Assembly (NCBI RefSeq): GCF_963678635.1
Contig: NW_026971046.1
Span: forward strand, 64,001-106,534
Reading direction: 5' to 3'
Length of the DNA: 42,534 nucleotides
Source: Symsagittifera roscoffensis
Lineage: Eukaryota > Xenacoelomorpha > Acoela > Convolutidae
Below are positions 38,412-42,534 of the stretch, one piece after another (position 1 is the stretch's first letter; the number at the start of each line of letters is the position of its first letter). Position numbers and translations under genes: made by a program. Under the pieces are notes generated by a model. The model made no database searches, was not told where the DNA came from, and saw nothing but the letters and a program-made list of their open reading frames with translations.

Positions 38412-40763
38412 GATTTGTTGTTCGAAGCTCTGGTGTTGACTCGAGACCCATTCCTTGCCGACATCCACATCCCACGTCTGTTCAACGGTGGATACTCTCT
38501 TTATCTTCATCTGTTGTTGTTTGAAGTCTTTTTCTGTCACTGGACCTCATGCGCCTTCCATTTCGGCCATCAACTCCGCCAATTTTCTAGATGTCGATTT
38601 GTCTCTGTAAACTGCAGTCCTCCACCTTGCCAAAACCACCGGAGGGGTCTATTTCAAATTTGGCTTTGACACAGCTTCCGTTGAGGGACTCCCTTCATCC
38701 GTCTCTCCCTTTCTCTTCCTTGAACTTGACTCTTTGATCGGGGGCGTAGCACAACCACCACCGATGCGGCTTCCTTTTCTTGGTCCTCTGCCTGTGATTC
38801 TTGCGTTCCCTGTTGTCTTATCTCAAGAACATTTTTTCTCCCCTTTGAGCCTTAGCTATAATATTTTATATTTTTTTTACTCATTTTGGTCTTAAATTTT
38901 TTACTTTCTTTTTTTCTTTTCAGACTAGAGCTGTTTTTACCTGAACTAGGTGAGATATTCGGCCTCGTTTCCCGGATATGAATCATTTTGTTGAGTAAGT
39001 ATTCTCTCGCCACCTTGTCCAGTCCAGCAGTTTCTATCAAGATAACCTCTCCGAACTCCATCACTTTGTCCCGCAGTTCCTCTTTGAACTCCTCAACATT
39101 TACTTTCCTTTCCACTTTACGATTGAATACTGTCAATGAATTTTGCCATACCTCTTGATCAAGAATACTCAAGAACATCGTTTTGCTTGACGATGAGGGC
39201 ACCATGAAGGTCTTAACAGCCTCCAGACCACTCCCAGGTTCGCAAACAACGCGTAGTGTTCACTACCTACCCTCAACTCCACTCTTTTCTCTGATCGTGG
39301 CACGATGCACGTCATGGCTACTTTCGATTTTCTTGTTTGAGAACCTCCGGATCTCGTCAATGTTTGCTTGGTTCTCAAGATATTTCTCGGAATCATCATC
39401 TTTCTCAATCCTGCGTTCTGGTACACATTCAGGAAGATGGTCGCGACTCTATTTTCCAATGCCCTATTTTGCGTTGCGTTTTGGTAGCAAGCTTATATCA
39501 CCGCGTCAGGTATCACTGACATGATCCATCTCAAGAAACAAATAGCATTCTACCACCTAGCGAGACTCAGTCCGGAATCGTCTCGAGCAACATGCTGCAT
39601 CCTCATTTGGTAGAGATGTAGGCCTTTATCGCCCAACTTCAATTTGTCGCATGAAGCCAGGTCTTCCAGTGCGACCCCAGCTAGGCACCGCGTGAACAGC
39701 AAGTGACCCTCAGTCCAGATGAAGAGATTCGCTATCAGGGGCTTGGCGGATGAGGGTGCCATCATCTCGTTCTCGAAAAACTCAAGTAAAAATTTCTCCC
39801 AGGTTCGTCCTAATTGGCTCCTCAGTTCCAACATAATCACTTCTGCCTTTTGTGGCCCAACTCCGGCACTTTCTGGATACTCCTCGACCCAGCTTCTTCA
39901 GACATTTCTCTATTTCCTTCATTGTGTCCAGGGCTATCCACCAAGAACGAGCCTTGTTCCTCGCGAGGCCTTTCTTTAGGGGATCGCTCGTGATTTGTTG
40001 TTCGACGCTCTGGTGTTGACTCGAGACCCATTCCTTGCCGACATCCACATCCCACGTCTGTTCAACGGTGGATCCTCTCTTTATCTTCACCCGTTGTTGT
40101 TTGAAGTCTTCTTCTGTCACTGGACCTCATGCGCCTTCCCTTTCGGCCATCAACTCCGCCAATTTTCTAGATATCGTTTTGTCTCTGTAAACTGCAGTCC
40201 TCCACCTCGCCAAAACCACCGGAGGGGTCTTCTTCAAATTTGCCTCCGACTCAGCTTCCGTTGAGGGACTCCCTTCATCCGTCTCTCGCTTTCTCTTCCT
40301 TGAACTCGACTCTTTGCTCGGGGGCGTAGCACAACCACCACCGATGCGGCTTCCTTTTCTTGGTCCTCTGCCTGTGACTCTTGCGTTCCCTGTTCTCTTA
40401 TCTCAAGAACATTTTCTCCCCTTTGAGCCTTAGCTATAATATTTTATATTTTTTTAACTCATTTTGGTCTTAGATTTTTTACTTTCTTTTTTTCTTTTCA
40501 GACTAGAGCTGTTTTTACCTGAACTAGGTGCGATATTCGGCCTCGTTTCCCGGATTTGAATCATTTTGTTGAGTAACTATTCTCTCGCCACCTTGTCCAG
40601 TCCAGCAGTTTCTATCAAGATAAACTCTCCAAACTCCATCACTATGTCCCGCAGTTCCTCTTTGAACTCCTCAACATTTACTTTCCTTTCCACTTTACGA
40701 TTGAATACTGTCAATGAATTTTGCCATACCTCTTGATCAAGAATACTCAAGAACATCGTTTTG
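38412..40763. repeat. 1.58-kb direct duplication in copy D (blocks X-Y-X)
   Basis: Block X occurs at 38412-39185 and again at 39992-40763, about 95% identical by eye, offset by 1,580 bases. Block Y (39186-39991), present once, matches copy C 34200-35000. The junction X1/Y falls at ATCGTTTTG|CTTGACGATG. It is a DNA-level tandem duplication within an already dead copy, with loss of one Y. Confidence 0.85.
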
Positions 40764-42534
40764 TTTCCCTCAAAGGTGTTCTTCTATTTGCTCTCGTTAC
40801 TAAGGAATACCAAACTCATGTCTGCTGGCTGACTACCAAGCTGCAACTACAGATTCTTTCGAGGTGGTCCCAGATCTGGCGTTGCCGGGTTTGATAATTT
40901 CTCTCACTCAGGTCCTGTCAAAGTTATCGTTTAGCGCGAGGACTGTACGTCCCGGCCATCGCCTCTTCAACTTGGGTCGTTCCCGTGTCCATATCTTCCT
41001 CGGGTTCACTGAGAGCTTCCTCCAACTTTTCTCTTTCCGTCCCTTCCGAGCGCTGTCGCTTTAAGGCATCCTTTTACCTATTCTCCACTGGAAGATTTCT
41101 CTTATCTCCAGGAAGGTCAATTGACAGAGGTGAAGGTGTGACTTGATTTGGTCTTTTGTATTCCGTGAGGGCTACGTAAAAAGGCCAGCCGCGTCAAGCC
41201 TGTGTCCCTGATGCTGCAACTCCCCTCTTCCATCCCGTAGGGCGCCAGATGCTTCCCCGTGCTGCAACTCGATTCCGCCTTCAGGCCCAAGTGTCCTTCC
41301 TCCTTTATGACTCGGCCATCATCGTATACTGGGTCCTTCTCTCTCAAACCCAGTCTTCTCAAGCACCCTGTTTACGTCACGCACATCACACCTCAGTGGC
41401 ATTGACCCCCTCATCTTTCTTGCTGCGTCCTTTCAGGAATGTATCTTGATCTCACTAGAGTGAAAATACGCAGCCGCAGAGTAGCCGGCAAACAAGGGGT
41501 CCCAGCCATGCGTCGATCCCTTTTTTCTACTTGCTCGAGCTGGTTCTGACTAAATTCCCACACTTGCTTTATCAAAGGAGGAGCTGTGTCCTTCCTCTTG
41601 TCACCCACACTTTCTAGTCTCGGTGTCAGAAAAAGCCATCCTCATCTCTCTTGAGTGAGGCAATACACCATCGACTCCAGCTGCTTCGCAGCGTTCACCA
41701 CCTTTCTCCTGTCATGTACAGCCCGCTTCGTGCTGCTCGTGGAGCCCACAATTGTGAGTTCCGTGTTTCGGAACCACAAGTTCCTGGGCAAGTGGTTGAC
41801 CACATAATGGTCATCTTTTATCTCTGGTTTGAACTTCAGTTGCCTTGCCAGATTTTAGATCTCCGAGCACAACACTTCAACAAGCACTATCAAGTCATCT
41901 GCAAGCTCGTGAAAATTTCTCAACGCATGCGATATACCCCCCATGCTGCCGCCACTTCCGACCTCAAGAGTCTCAAGTCTTTGGGTTCCAATTCTCGATT
42001 AGGAGCAGCCATCAGCATACGCAGTCCGCTGCCTTCCGCCTTTAGGGCCAGCATAGCATAAACAAACGGAAGGGCAGGTGGCATAATCGCTTACCTTGGC
42101 GACCATGTGAACACCACTCTTGTCATCGATCCCTGCCAGACCGCCACCAACTCATCGCGGAAAACAATGTTTGTACTGCCTCCCATTTTTCTTTGGCGCG
42201 GGTTCTCCGCTCCTCAAGGGCCCTAGAAGTCCCGCTGCGTTCAGTTGGTCGTTCATCTCCGCGAACAGTAACAATTCCAGCTCGCATGGCGTCTCCGACA
42301 TTACTCCTACAGCCAGATACAACATGTGGTTCAGTTCGGCCCATGTTCAGTTCGGCAACATGTATATAAGAATCGTCGACTAGAACATTTTCCCCGAGGT
42401 TTCCCTGTGACGGTTACTACTCCCGGATCCGAACAATCATAGGCAGCCAGTGCCTTAGCCAACTTGGACGCTCCAAATTTCCTTCCGTATTTTGCATCAT
42501 TTGACAATTCTGAGCCCGCGTAGGCAATATCAGG

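Larger units (their letters stand above)
36030..42534 (-). mobile_element. Copy D: ORF3 remnant with LTR, runs off the right edge
   Basis: A minus-strand remnant reaching, at the window edge, the equivalent of A about 13230 (P-D-I-A-Y motif of the second SGNH-like domain). It is rearranged internally: after 38395 the order jumps, and a 1.58-kb direct duplication spans 38412-40763. It is closely similar to copy C where they overlap (about 95% by eye over 33020-33130 against 37280-37390). Confidence 0.75.
36930..42534 (-). pseudogene. ORF3, copy D, rearranged and decayed
   Basis: Read on the minus strand from the window edge: a broken second SGNH-like domain (42534 to about 41660), a short helical part with PPLIKQVWEFSQNQLE (41608-41411), a deletion to the start of the long C-terminal region (41362-41117, with V-Y-D-D-G-R showing a Tyr codon where A has TGA 15587), then the acidic and helical blocks present twice, and the C-terminal motifs at 37875-37020. 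Stops and indels are frequent. Confidence 0.7.

Overview
The window reads as eukaryotic, repeat-dense DNA, most likely from a nematode and probably from Caenorhabditis or a relative. The reasons are TTTTCAG-type 3' splice acceptors just ahead of the open reading frames, a Ty3/gypsy (Metaviridae-like) Gag-Pol of the style I associate with nematode Cer elements, and long AT-rich stretches without genes. I see no ordinary host gene. Almost everything belongs to one family of very large LTR-retroelements, present as one long plus-strand copy (A) and three decayed minus-strand copies (B, C, D).

Copy A runs from the left edge (its 5' LTR is outside the window) to 21057. It holds a leader with G-runs and a 14-bp minisatellite (1-1625), then gag, protease and pol in one reading frame broken by three stop codons (1626-10427). 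A short intergenic region with a conserved 3' splice acceptor follows (10428-10869). Next comes an unusual third gene, called ORF3 here (10870-19720), then a polypurine tract and a 1.28-kb LTR ending in TGTTACA. ORF3 is now in nine pieces. Frame bookkeeping and comparison with copies B-D show that it was once a single reading frame of about 2,950 codons. Its recognisable parts are a heptad coiled coil, an SGNH (GDSL-like) esterase domain, and a second SGNH-like domain with an altered nucleophile motif. A long mostly helical remainder matches nothing I know. The C-terminus of Pol, after the integrase, carries what looks like a macrodomain of the TARG1/OARD1 type. I see no envelope-like membrane protein.

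Copy B (22542-32315, minus strand) faces A tail to tail across a 1.48-kb spacer, so A and B form a large imperfect inverted repeat. B has ORF3 and the LTR but no gag-pol; its homology to A begins about 90 bp after the pol stop and is joined there to a truncated LTR. Copies C (32316-35195) and D (36030 to the right edge) are further minus-strand ORF3 and LTR remnants. They share one internal deletion, so they descend from a single defective copy. D also contains a 1.58-kb direct duplication. About 0.8 kb of unrelated sequence separates C and D.

The hexamers CTTGAG/CTCAAG and CTCGAG are about five to fifteen times over-represented through the element (gag, pol, ORF3 and LTR), but not in the spacers or the minisatellite leader. 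In an autonomous relative, Gag and Pol would do capsid assembly, reverse transcription and integration. ORF3 would probably be made from a spliced or trans-spliced downstream RNA and supply esterase-like and unknown accessory functions; that role is inference.
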